In this document: piece after piece, positions 1-10,426 of the stretch
How positions within the stretch are numbered: the first letter of the stretch is position 1
How the letters are laid out: each line of letters opens with the position of its first letter
NCBI GenBank assembly: GCA_963931865.1
Contig: OZ007509.1
Span: 10,787,625-10,851,624 of the forward strand
DNA from: Axinella damicornis
Lineage: Eukaryota > Porifera > Demospongiae > Axinellida > Axinellidae
Length of the DNA stretch: 64,000 nucleotides
Direction of reading: 5' to 3'
The notes under the pieces: model-generated
The model's input: the letters and a program-made list of their open reading frames with translations, nothing else
Databases searched by the model: none
What the model was told of the DNA's origin: nothing
Translations under genes and position numbers: made by a program

Positions 1-158
1 TGTGTGTGTGTGTGTGTACAATGACAAGCATGTAGCAAGACACAGTGGGCACTCCTGTGTCTCAGAGTGATCGCATGCCAATGATCCCTCTCTGATGAAA
101 ATATGACATTGTATTACTTCCGAACCGTTTCTGCCATAAAAACAGCTGTCACTTGTAT

Positions 159-159
<1 letters not shown>

Positions 160-200
<41 letters not shown>
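160..200. repeat. (AC)n microsatellite
   Basis: A perfect AC dinucleotide run of about 41 bases. A complementary TG run opens the window at 1-17. Open frames through it encode only His/Thr or Cys/Val repeats and are not genes. Confidence 0.97.
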
Positions 201-202
<2 letters not shown>

Positions 203-470
203 GTGGAGAGAGAGGGAGGAAGAAAGGAAGGAGGTGGCAGGGGTGGAGAGAGAGGGAGGAAGAAAGGAAGGAGGTGGCAAGGGTGGAGAGAGAGGGAGGA
301 ACGGGGGAGAGTGGGAAGAAGAAGAAGGAAGGGGTGCATGGGAGCAATGGAGGTGGAACTTGAGGTGAGAGGGAAGGAAGATGGAAGAGGGCGAGGGATG
401 GAGAGGAGGAGGAGGAGTAGATGTAGAGAGGAGGAGGAAGAGAAGATGTAGAGAGAGAGGGCAGAGCATG
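203..470. repeat. Purine-rich minisatellite
   Basis: A unit of about 40 bases built on GGTGGAGAGAGAGGGAGG and AAGAAAGGAAGG is repeated two to three times (203-300). It decays into GGAGGAGGAAGAG-type sequence up to about 470. The strand is almost pure purine. It lies in the intron before the first recognised WD40 exon. Confidence 0.85.
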
Positions 471-525
471 GGGGAGATTAAGTGGGGAATGAAGTGGGTT
501 GGGAGGAAAAAATGGTTTATGGTAT

Positions 526-548
526 GGGGGGGGGGGGGGGGGGGGGGG
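526..548. repeat. Poly-G tract (23 nt)
   Basis: An uninterrupted G run just upstream of the first WD40 exon. Five other long G or C runs occur in the window, at 4252, 15762, 26919, 28392 and 39511. Confidence 0.95.
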
Positions 549-954
549 AGGAGCATAGTACTGAGTAACCTGAAGCATAAGCGTGATTCTTGCCAACAGA
601 ATTTGCAGTTGAACTGGAGGAGCGGACATCACACGCTGACCTGTATTGAGTGCCACAGTAAGAATGACAATGGAGTCTTATGCCTCCAGTATGACAATGA
701 AAAGATAGTCAGCGGACACCGGGACAGCACCATCAAGGTATGTGTGTGCACTGCATTGTGTGTGTTGTTTACACAGTTGTGCAGTTTAGTTTGTGTGTGA
801 GTAGAATACTGTTCAGGTGTGTTTATAAGATGTGTTGATAAGATGTGTTTATCAGATCATAATAGATGGGTCTGCTGATTTTGCCTAGTGAAATTGTTGA
901 TTCTGTTTCAGTATTTAATTATCATTATGTGATTAGAAGATAATTAACCCTATC

Positions 955-1170
955 AGCCAGTCTGCTGGTGGTCAAACGGTTAAAGTGCTGGCCTGTGGAT
1001 CTAGAGGTCCCAGGTTCTGGCTCCACTAAGTGAATTTCTTTGTTCTGGTTGAACTCAGCTCAATCCACAAAACTGAGGAGAAGTGTTACGACCTGAACAA
1101 AACAAATCTGCTTCAAGTCTGATGTTGGATTTACAGCAATTGGGTTAATGTTCTGCTACCTAGGTAGCAC
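955..1170 (+). repeat. tRNA-derived SINE-like repeat
   Basis: The stretch starting near GTCTGCTGGTGGTCAAACGG and continuing to GGTCCCAGGTTCTGGCTCC resembles Pol III A-box and B-box spacing (B-box-like GGTTCTGGCTCC). A non-tRNA body and a weak tail follow. It sits in an intron of the WD40 gene. It does not fold as a clean tRNA. Confidence 0.5.
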
Positions 1171-1387
1171 CGTATACTGTATATAGAGAGGGATATGTAG
1201 TCAGGAGAGGTGTAATCTGTAGTATGATATTTTGACAACTTACCTTGACTTGGTACTCACCACAGATCTGGGACCATAAATCTCTGAGCTGCAACACAGT
1301 GCTACGGGGTCACACTGGGTGGGTGAGGTGCCTGCAGTAGAGTCATCATCACTGGATCAGATGATGCCACCATCAGGTACAGTGTAT

Positions 1388-1575
1388 ACAGTTATGGGTG
1401 ACGGTGTGATGGGTGATGATGTGATGGGTGAGGGTGATGGGTGAAGGTGTGATGGTGAGGGTGTGATAGTGAGGGGGGTGTGACAGTTGATGGAGTGGGA
1501 GTGTGACAGTTGAGGGAATGTGAGTGTAACGGTTGAGGGAATGGGGGTGCGACTGTTGAGGCTGGGAGGAGGTGA
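1388..1575. repeat. Degenerate GTGTGACAGTTGAGGGAATG minisatellite
   Basis: Imperfect units of about 20-21 bases (GTGTGATGGGTGA, GTGTGACAGTTGAGGGA) are repeated in the intron after WD40 exon 2. Related sequence recurs at about 1930-2010, before exon 3. Confidence 0.7.
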
Positions 1576-2230
1576 CTATCGGAGGGTGAACATGATCCAA
1601 GCATGAAGTTTTCCTGCAAAATTGTGAGTCTATAAGCACAGACATGAATTGACTCCCTGAGAAGCTTTCTGCTTGCCTGAGCAGTGTCCTCCTTGTCCCA
1701 AGATCACTTACGGCCCACCAGGAGTGCATCTTGCTGGCTTTGTGGACTCGATGTGCTCCCGGTCCTATACCTACTGTCTGTGTACAATGTGGTTAACCAG
1801 GCAATGGTTTCAATTTTGCGATTTGACAATTCAATCTAAACTTTGCTGATATTAAATGGCTGGCCAGACGTGCACGGTGCAGCAAGATGACCTTCCAATT
1901 TCAAGATACTAGTACAAGGTACCTCCACAGGAGGGAGTGGGGGGTGTGATGGTTGAGGGTGGGGGGTGGCAATTGGAAGGTGACGAGTGACAACTGTAAC
2001 ACTTATCCAACCATGCAGTTAGCTTGTACAAGTGAAGTCAGAAATGCCACCTTTGGCTGTATATAGTTATGGTAGAAAAGTTTCATATGCACTTCCCTTC
2101 CTGCAGGGTGCGGGATCTGAATGATGGTTCAGTGGTGAACAGACTGGACCACCTCAGTGACCTGGTAAACTGCTTGAGGTTCAACTGGTCACTGGATGTG
2201 AGGTACTGTGCATAGTTGTGGATGTGAGGA

Positions 2231-2660
2231 TACCTCTTGAAAATAGCCTCATTCCAAGCCCCATATGCAAAATCAAATATGGGCCTGGTAGCACTTCCAT
2301 GCTAAATGTGTCACTGCTGTACATGTCATGTGTGTTGTGTAGGACACTTCATTTCATATCAGCTGACGGTCACAGTCACAAAGACTAGTGTGGAGCTGGC
2401 GTTGACATTTTACTCCTGAAATATGCCAAATACGAATGGCTTGCTCCCACCTATTTCAAGCCTGAGGTGCCTGTAACCCCCCAGTAGGTATATACATGTA
2501 TGCATGCAAAAGGATACGTATACCTCTTTAAAGCAACCTGATTCCAAACCCCATACGCAAAATCAAATATGGGCCTGGTACGTAGCACTTCCATGCTAAA
2601 TGTGTCGCTGCTGTACATGTCATGTGTGTTGTCTAGGACACCTCATTTCATATCAGCTGA
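2231..2660. repeat. Direct duplication of about 135 bp
   Basis: 2231-2365 and 2520-2660 are near-identical, sharing CAAATATGGGCCTGGTA, CTTCCATGCTAAATGTGTC and TTTCATATCAGCTGA. A unique spacer of about 155 bp separates them. This is a segmental duplication inside one intron. Confidence 0.85.
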
Positions 2661-3224
2661 TATATATATGTACATATACGAGTAGCTTCGCTCGCATCGC
2701 TCACTCAGCTACTTCCCCCTCATTCACCTACATGAGTAATCCAGTGCTGGACAGCTCTCTGTGCAGAGCTGCTGCTCCCCGATTGCGTCCGCTTCAGCTG
2801 CTGCTCCCCGATTGCATCGATCCGCTTCAATTGCTGCTCCCCATTTGTGTCTGCTTCAGCTGCTCCTTCCAGATTGCGTCCACTTCAGCTGCTGTTCCCT
2901 GATTGCGTCTGCTTCCCTGATTGCGTCTGCTTCACTGACTGCTGCTCCCTGATTGCATCCGCTTCAACTGCTGCTCCCCGATTGCGTCTGCATCACTGAC
3001 TGCTGCTCCCCGATTGCGTCCGCTTCAGCTGCTGCTCCCCGATTGTGTCCGCTTCAACTGCTGCTCCCCGATTGCGTCTGCTTCGACTGCTGCTCCCTGA
3101 TTGCATCCGCTTGTAGCCCCAGCTGTTCCAGCCCATGCCCAATGTTCTTGAACATTCTTTGCAGAGTTTGAGGCTCAGTAAATTGAAGTACAAAGGTCCC
3201 ACCCCACAAACATCCCACTTCCGT

Positions 3225-3255
<31 letters not shown>

Positions 3256-3285
3256 ACACACGTTAAAATCTTAATGTATTGATAC
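2655..3285 (+). repeat. Dispersed element with internal CTGCTCCCCGATTGCGTC minisatellite, copy 1
   Basis: It begins with AGTAGCTTCGCTCGCATCGC, contains a variable array of about 26-27-bp units (GCTGCTGCTCCCCGATTGCG, TCCGCTTCA; 2760-3110), and ends in a conserved tail including CATCCCACTTCCGTCACAC and a CA run. Inverted copies lie at 48430-49015 and 58130-58645. The flanks are conserved while the array length differs. Repetitive Leu/Cys-rich open frames through it are not protein genes. Confidence 0.85.
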
Positions 3286-4249
3286 ATATGACAGCACTTC
3301 ATCATGAACAGAAAAGAGAGCAGTCTTCAGTAGCTCTATGATGGTGTGTCTTATGTTTATATGGACTACTGAACATGTGTGGTCTCACGGGAAGGGATCA
3401 TGTTCCGGGTGTTCTGCTCTGCAATCTGATTGGTGCCTCCAAAATGTGTGTTGCAATAGTTGACAGAAATTATACACAAGTAATACCAACCCTCCTTTTC
3501 GATTGTTCATATATGTATGAGGCCTGGGAACCAGGCTACCTTGGAGGAGTGGTCCCAATATCACATACAGCCCTTAAAAGTACCGTTGTACCGTTGCACA
3601 TGTGGCATCAGAATGCATGAACACTACCATGTTTCAACATTTCATTTTGTGTATGATGCGAAATTCATGACCATTTAGGCTGTGAAATTTAAGACCTATA
3701 GCTATGTGCTGAGCACTGGTCTGCTCAGGGTTCTTTTGAGCATCATGGGTAATGTGTATGTGTGTGCTCTGTCAGCACAGTTGAGTCTCACACTGTAGTC
3801 CAATCAGTGACCAGGGCACATGGTGAATAGCCATTTCAACAGTGATGCACAGATTGAGGCTGTTTATTGTGCCTGAACCGCTCTCATCTTGTGTACCGTC
3901 AATGTTCCACTACACACACATGTACAGGATCACACCGTTGCGGTCTGGGACGTGATTTCTCCCATGGACATTATTCTGAGGAAGGTGTTGAAGGGACACA
4001 AGAAACCTGTCTATACAGTTGACTTTGATGAAAAGTACATCGTGTCAGGATCTTTAGACCGCACTATCAAGGTACATATGTGTGGTAGCCTGGTAGGATG
4101 GGGGAGGAGTGGGGGAGAGAGGGAGCGGACAGAGGGGGAGGTCGGGAAAGGGAGGAGACGGACGAGGGGGAGCTTGTGTTAAGTTATAAATGCTAATTTC
4201 TTACCCTGATGAATTGCATGTTGCATTGAGTTTGATGATGTCATGTCTG

Positions 4250-4251
<2 letters not shown>

Positions 4252-4282
<31 letters not shown>
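4252..4282. repeat. Poly-G tract (31 nt)
   Basis: An uninterrupted G run in the intron between WD40 exons 4 and 5. Confidence 0.95.
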
Positions 4283-4283
<1 letters not shown>

Positions 4284-5518
4284 TAACTATGCTAGATAAA
4301 CAGTCACCACAGGTATCAGAATGCAAATTCCTTGATTCATGTTCATTCCTCTTCCCTCTTCTCTGTACGTAGATCTGGCGAACCTCTACCTGTGATTTGG
4401 TCCACACTCTGCGTGGTCACGGGGGAGGAGTGTATTGTCTACAGTACAGGGGCAGCCACGTCGTCAATGGGTCTTACGATCGTACCATCAGGTCTGTTCT
4501 TGGTTAACCACCTGTTAGAATTTTGAAAGGGTAGCAGGTTTAGTGTGCTGAATCTTCCTGCTTTGAATGGTTTCTAGTTGACCAACAATTTTAAAGCCTT
4601 GTATGTCTGCTGAGCCCAAATGTATTCTGCTTCTCCTTTCCAGAATATGGGACATTGAGCATGGAGCTCGTTTGAAGATACTGAAGGGGCACAGTTCATC
4701 TGTCAGGTAAATTACATGTCCACTTGTGTGGATAGGGATGCATTCGATCGACACATTCTGCATGTGCTTCCTTTAGATCTTCCTGTGTAGATTCCAAATG
4801 GATGACTTGTAGCAGCTCTTGTTGGGACAGCGTTCTCTCGCCCTTGTCGCATATGAGATGTTTCAGTTCTTGGCTTCTCTATTGCCTTCACTGTGCCAGG
4901 ACAACTTAGCCAGCCTCAAACTAAGTGTTCCTCTGTATGTATGCAAGTAGCTGGACAGCTCAGCACAATCCACACTGGCCTATAATGTATACCTGCGTTC
5001 TGGCTAAAGTGATATACCATGATACATGATTTCTATCTTCAATGGTTATGACGTAGTTCATGTGCAGACATGTTTTGAATGTAGCTAGGTTGCTTATATG
5101 CAAGCAAGCGTCACTTGTTCATTGTGTTGGAATTATGGCACACAGTGAAGATGCACCATTTTTCGGAAACTTAGGTACATACAAAGTCAGCAATCTTCAT
5201 GACCGGCTCTTCAGAAGAAACATTCCATTGCAGCAAAGCTGCACTGCAAACACATGTCAGAAAGCGTTCTGAATCTTGAAATCAATTTTAACATACCTTC
5301 CTCCTCTCCCATATGCTCACTCTCTCCCCTCCTCCTTCCCTCCCCTCAGTTGATCTGCCCCCCACAACTTTTCCCTACTTAGCTGGTTGGTAACAAGAGT
5401 CCCTTATACTAGCCTTTATCCCACCTGCTGTCCGAACTGCCATTGAATGGTAATGAACATAGAAATGGCTAAATCACTCCATCCGACAGGCAGATATACA
5501 CCACACTGCAATTCGCTC

Positions 5519-5643
5519 GTCTCATACGTCCGTATACAGTCTCCCACTAGTATGCCCACTTCAAATAAATATGCCCTTCCCAACCCCCAAGTTCCTATAT
5601 AGGGTAGTTTGTCGTCTCATACGTCCGTAGTCTCCCGCTAGTA
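5519..5643. repeat. 95-bp tandem duplication whose second copy is split by MITEs
   Basis: Unit 1 runs from GTCTCATACGTCCGTATAC at 5519 to GGGTAGTTTG near 5612. Unit 2 restarts at 5614, breaks at a TA at 5642-5643, and resumes at 6696 with TATGCCCAAATATGCCC through GGGTAGTTTGG near 6748. The 1.05 kb between is two abutting MITEs, so unit 1 shows the empty site. Confidence 0.8.
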
Positions 5644-5917
5644 CAGCGGTTTGCATCAAACTTGCAATTTTGGAAGTCGTCATCCGTCTAAGTGCGCATG
5701 CGCACATTTCACCACAAATTCCGAAATATGGCCGGTACGTCGTATGAGCCTTGTAGGATTAGCGCTTACAGCGAGGCTCATACGACGTCCCTAGTCCTAC
5801 AAGGCTCATACGACATACCGGCCATATTCCGGGCTAAATGAATTTGTTGTGAAATGTGCGCATGCGCACTTAGACGGATGACGACTTCCAAAATTGCAAG
5901 TTCGGTGCAAACCACTG
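5644..5917. mobile_element. Foldback MITE with TA target duplication
   Basis: The two halves are inverted copies. CAGCGGTTTGCATC at the left matches the complement of the right end (GGTGCAAACCACTG), and the arms share GTGCGCATGCGCAC and ATATGGCCGG. TA flanks both ends. The CAGYGGTTTGC end and TA duplication fit a Tc1/mariner-type MITE. There is no coding capacity. Confidence 0.8.
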
Positions 5918-6697
5918 TACCGTATTTCCGCGAATAGACGCCGCGGCGTTTATTTATTTCGTTGTTCAGTTTGGTGCGGCTACTATTCGAGGGCGGCGTT
6001 TATTCGAGGGCGGCGTTTATTACTTTGGGCAGTATGACCGTGCCCCGTATACAGCATCCCTAGCTAGCTCACCGTCGAATTACGTCGACAAGCTGGTATG
6101 GCTCATACAAGAAACACAACACAACAACTCACAACGGGCAAGATTCGGCAAGTGCCGTCCGCAGATTGAGCACTGAGTAGCCGTCGCTTTGCCACAAAGC
6201 GATACACACGGGACGAAAACGATGGTGAAGAAGATGCCTTAGCGGGATGGCAACGAGCTCGAGGACCCAGGCTGTCTTCTACGACAGTTGGAAGACGCCG
6301 CGCCAGTAGTACGAAGTGTCCACGTCATTATACATGCAAATCAGCCGCGGCGTTTATTCGAGGGCGGCGTTTATTTCACTCAGCGCCTCCAATTGAAGGG
6401 CTCCGGTCAAAAAGGAGAGTAAAACGTTTCCGGGTGGAAGTTGAGATCGGACTACTAAGCGACCATACATTGACTCACGTTCAGCGGCTGCAAGTAGAAA
6501 TCACGCAGGTATCTTCGTACAATCATGCGTAAACATCGTATTCTAAATTCACGGTACAATTATTTTTCAACGTCCGTATATCTCCGGAAACTAGAAAACG
6601 TTTTAATTCCGTTTTTGACCGGAGGCCTTCAATTGTGCGGCGTTAATTCGAGGGCGGCGTCTATTCGAGGGCGGCGTCTATTCGCGGAAATACGGTA
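5918..6697. mobile_element. TACCGTA-family MITE B
   Basis: The termini are inverted: TACCGTATTTCCGCGAATAG at the left and the complement at the right. GAGGGCGGCGTTTATTCG-like motifs repeat near both ends. The interior is non-coding. It shares its left TA with the foldback element ending at 5917, so one inserted against the other. Confidence 0.85.
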
Positions 6698-7577
6698 TGC
6701 CCAAATATGCCCTTCCCAACCCTCAAGTTCCTACATAGGGTAGTTTGGCTCATTTTATTGCCCCCTGGTGAGCGTCTTATAGAATATCTCAGCTCAGCTA
6801 CACACGTGCTGTATAATTTAATACGTACTGTAGTTCAGTCAATGAATGTTTTGCAAAAACCGGCTTGAATTAATCTTTAACCCGGTGAACAAACTTATAG
6901 GTTGTCATAGTGTTCCCCCTATGTAGACGTAGACACACTAGCCAGTCTTCCCTTCGTCTCCAGTCATCAATGACGATGCAAGTTATCCCACTGCCAATCT
7001 AGTACCAGCAGACTCAGAAAATGTTGCTGTTCTTCCAGATAGCTATGTACAGCAATCTCATTTTTGCCACGTCCTCGCATTTTTGGGGACATACAGTCAA
7101 GACTAAACGACGTCTCCTCCCCTTTTTACAATGTAGACTCAAAGTAGTGTACTAATGGGGGTGGGAGAGTACGGTAGTGACCACCTTGATCGATCAAGAA
7201 TGAACCCGTGAAGAGTGTGGTTGATTGTCTGTCTCAATCTTTTCTGCTGCAGGTGTATCAGATTTGATGACAGGAGAATTAATTGTCAGTGGCAGCTATG
7301 ATCGGTAAGTGGAGTAAGAATGTGGTGGGAAATATTCAGAATTATTGTCTCATGCCCAGACCCTCCCACTCGTGTGAAAAAAGGGTCTGTTGGTCTGACT
7401 GACACATCTTGTCACAAGGTGGATGTTGTACTTAGAACTGTAATGAGGGTTATTGCATAATACCCTACAAGTTCAAAGGATTGGGTGTGCCAATAGCTGG
7501 CATATGGCACAGCTGTGACATCATCACTTAGCAGCACACATTACGAAGCAACATCCAATCAGGTGCATGCAATAAAT

Positions 7578-7713
7578 TTGTTATAGCATGGCAACACGGG
7601 CTGCATGCCATATATTGACACTGCTGAGGTAAAGCCCTAAAGGTTTACGTCACAGCAGTGCCAATATCACATACAGCCCTTGTTGCCATGTGCTATAACT
7701 AATATTATAGGTG
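7578..7713. repeat. Small foldback repeat
   Basis: Left arm GTTATAGCATGGCAACACGG and a GACACTGCTG block pair with the right arm CAGCAGTGCC and TTGTTGCCATGTGCTATAAC. Part of the right arm (CCAATATCACATACAGCCC) also occurs alone near 3560. Confidence 0.7.
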
Positions 7714-7870
7714 TGAATGCCGATATTCAAACATGCACATTTATATTGCTGATGGTTGGAGGGGCATCAGCTCCAATATATTGCACATGAAAGTTCCAGA
7801 AGTTGTTGCCATTCAATTATCACGTAGTTTGGCTTGCACTAAGCATGACAAATATGGGGGGCCAATTAAA

Positions 7871-9145
7871 TGAGTCAAAATTCCATTATCATTACTGTAG
7901 CTTTTGAGTGTATATATAGAATTAAAAATAGTATGTTCTATATAGTAAATGGGAGGTCTATATCATATTGGAGGTCTCCTATATCAAATAGGAGGTCTGA
8001 TATCATATCGGACACCTAGCTCCTATATCAAATACCGTATAGCGGGTTATTTTCGTGGGGTGCCAATTTTCGTTATTTTCGTGACTCATCGACAAGCCAC
8101 GAAATTTTCCACCCACAAAATTTTCAACCCATAATCGCGCTGTGCAACATGTAGCTACGTACCATCGTACGGCTCTTCGTAGCTGTACCTGCGTGACTGC
8201 ATCCCGTTGACAGTGTCCTCAATTGACAGGATCCTCTATTACCAGCTGTCCCTCGCGTTGTGATCGAGATGACTGGACCCCGGCGACGAAAAACGAGGCC
8301 AGTAACTCAGCGATCAATACGATTGCCATTCTCGCGTTAGCATGGTAGTTCTTCTCCAACACCGGGCCTCCCTCACGTCTTTTACTGACGAAGTAGCGTC
8401 GCACTCACACTTTACAGTGAAGCGCAATGTCGTTGAAACTCTACATGATGTAGCTACTTCGGCCATCAACGTCGATAGCGATCGCGCGAACGCGGGTGCC
8501 ACGAAACTTAGAACCACGAAAAGTAATTCTGACGACCATATCCAGCATTTCACGAAAATTTCCACCCACGAAAATAACCCGCTATACGGTAGGAGGTCTG
8601 ATATCATATCGGACACCTCCTATATCATATTGGAGGTCCGATATCATATCGGACACCTCCTATATCATATAGGAGGTCCAATACAGTAAGTAGGAGGTCC
8701 TATATCATATCATGTCGGACCAAATGAGTCAAAATTCCATTATCATTACTGCGGATTTTCAGTGTATAATATAGAATATCATACTTATAAATAGTATATT
8801 CTAGATCTATATAGTAAATGGGAGGTCCTACGTATATCAAATTGGAGGTCTCCTATATCAAATAGGTCTGATATCATATCGGAAACCTCCTATATCATAT
8901 CTGAGGTCTGATATCACATTGGACACCTCCTATATCATATCGGACCAATATGATATAGGCACTCCTATTTACTATATCGGACCTCCTATACGACATAGGA
9001 GGGGTCCGATATGATATAGGAGCTCCTATTTACTATATCAGACCTCCTATATGACATAGGAGGGGTCCGATATTATCGGACCCCTCCTATGTCATATAGG
9101 AGGTCTGATAATTATAGTAAATAGGAGCTCCTATATCATATGTGA
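7871..9145. repeat. GATATC-rich palindromic repeat block
   Basis: Dense alternation of GGAGGTCTGATATCATATCG and its near complement CGGACACCTCCTATATCA makes the block strongly self-complementary. A leader (AATGAGTCAAAATTCCATTA) occurs at 7871 and again near 8724, so the block is a tandem duplication interrupted by the MITE at 8033-8591. No coding content is seen. Confidence 0.8.
8033..8591. mobile_element. TACCGTA-family MITE A
   Basis: The inverted termini read TACCGTATAGCGGGTTATTT and continue with TTCGTGG-type repeats at both ends. The TA target duplication is contained in the termini. The interior is about 450 bp and open frames there are short. It is inserted in the GATATC repeat block. 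Confidence 0.87.
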
Positions 9146-9251
9146 AGCCCGGCAGTAAAAACCAAAAGTTAATTATGCAATTAATTGTGTTCTAGGTCTG
9201 CGTTAATTAGAGATGACATTTAGTTGTTAGAGTCTGCACTCAGAGGAGGGA

Positions 9252-9476
9252 GTGCAAGCTTACGGAGATTCGTATTCGTCCGTTACCTCTTCCGGTAGTA
9301 TTCATTATGAATTCGGAGTTATGCGATTTCCGTGTAACGAAACAGCCATGTCAGACGGCTTCGAGAAGCAGATTTTGGCACCGACTGTTCCAAGATGTAT
9401 TCATGCGAGCGACGTGTCCTTTGATATATGTGTATCTCAGGTGGTCAAGAGTCTATTTAGCTATCAAAACAGTTGA
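9252..9476 (+). other. Unassigned open stretch
   Basis: A 74-residue open frame with mixed composition (QAYGDSYSSVTSSGSIHYEF) lies between two repeat blocks. There are no recognisable motifs or clear splice signals, and a second frame is open over the same bases. Coding status is unknown. Confidence 0.15.
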
Positions 9477-9648
9477 GACTGCTCCCGTCTTTGTGTGAGA
9501 ACGCTGTAAAGTCGGGTCTAGCTTGAAGCGTCTAAAGATGGTCAGATTCAAGCACCTATAGTGCAAGAACGCAGGGTGCTATGATGATCGGACCTGAGCA
9601 TGATGAAAGCCCCATCTCTGTACTTTCAGAAAATAGCCACATCATGGG

Positions 9649-10140
9649 CATCAGATTTGGAGCTATGAGCCCCCGAAGTCAACCATGTTTCATGAATTTG
9701 GTTTGCGTAGGTGAATTCATGCTGCCATATCTCGAGAACGCTACATGCTATGGACATGAGACTTGCACCATTGGATACACCGAAGACTGAGGTTTATAAA
9801 GATGTGTGGAAATATTGTGACAACCCCATCAGCTTTGGAGCTATGAGCCCCTGAACTCAACCAAGTTTCACAAATTTGGTTTGCATGGGTGAATTCATGC
9901 TGCCATATCTCGAGAACGCTACATGCTATGGACATGAGACTTGCACCACTGGATACAACAAAGACGGAGGTTTATAAAGATGTGTGGAAATATTGTGACA
10001 ACCCCATCAGCTTTGGAGCTATGAGCCCCTGAAGTCAACCGTGTTTCATGAATTTGGTTTGCGTGGGTGAATTCATGCTGCCATATCCCAAGAACGCTAT
10101 ATGCTATGGACATGAGACTTGCACCACCGGACACAGCAAG
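9649..10140. repeat. 180-bp tandem repeat, about 2.7 copies
   Basis: Units begin TTTGGAGCTATGAGCCCC near 9656, 9836 and 10013. Each contains GTGAATTCATGCTGCCATAT and GCTATGGACATGAGACTTGC. The period is about 180 bp and the copies differ by a few percent. Confidence 0.88.
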
Positions 10141-10426
10141 TATATATTCTGCTATTCAGTGAATTTATGTAGAGTGATGTCAAAAAAAATTCAGCAGGTT
10201 TCTATCAATAGTTATGTTGCTGTAGTGCTGGTGGAGGTGGAAGTGCAGAAGGAAGTTTATGAAACTGTCGCCGAATTGGAAGTGAGTCTTTGACCACCAG
10301 GCTAACTCATCCAGAAACAAAGGTACTTGCTTGCTCACGACGTGCTGGCTTTAAAGTCTCCAATCGACTTGCTTGACCTGTTGGTTTGTTGAATGAAGGA
10401 CGTTCGCCCGGTCATGATCTGAAGTT

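Larger units (their letters stand above)
600..7304 (+). pseudogene. Beta-TrCP-like F-box/WD40 gene, WD40 part, with frame breaks
   Basis: Beta-TrCP (BTRC/FBXW11) is the substrate receptor of an SCF ubiquitin ligase; its WD40 propeller binds phosphodegrons. Seven exons line up in order with that propeller: 600-737 (NLQLNWRSGHHTL...QYDNEKIVSG), 1266-1376 (IWDHKSLSC, VLRGHTGWV), 2107-2203 (VRDLNDGSVVNRL), 3928-4071 ([30 protein letters not shown]), 4373-4491 ([12 protein letters not shown]), 4644-4706 (IWDIEHGARLKILKGH) and 7253-7304 (CIRFDDRRI). Most have GT-AG borders. The model is broken. Exon 2 hits TAG at 1338, where about 8 bases of the YDE-type codons seem missing. Exon 3 to 4 does not keep phase. 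Exon 7 carries one extra A before IVSGSYDR. The F-box would lie left of the window; the last blade was not found. It is either a decaying gene or a real gene with assembly indels. The family call is strong; the pseudogene status is less certain. Confidence 0.72.

Noticed and set aside
114..656. 180-residue minus-strand frame
   Set aside because: It covers an AC run, a purine minisatellite and a poly-G tract; low-complexity artefact.
955..1030. tRNA gene
   Set aside because: A/B-box-like motifs only; no closed cloverleaf.
2760..3110. CRISPR-like regular array
   Set aside because: Units are head-to-tail and nearly identical with no unique spacers; it is a minisatellite in a eukaryotic context.
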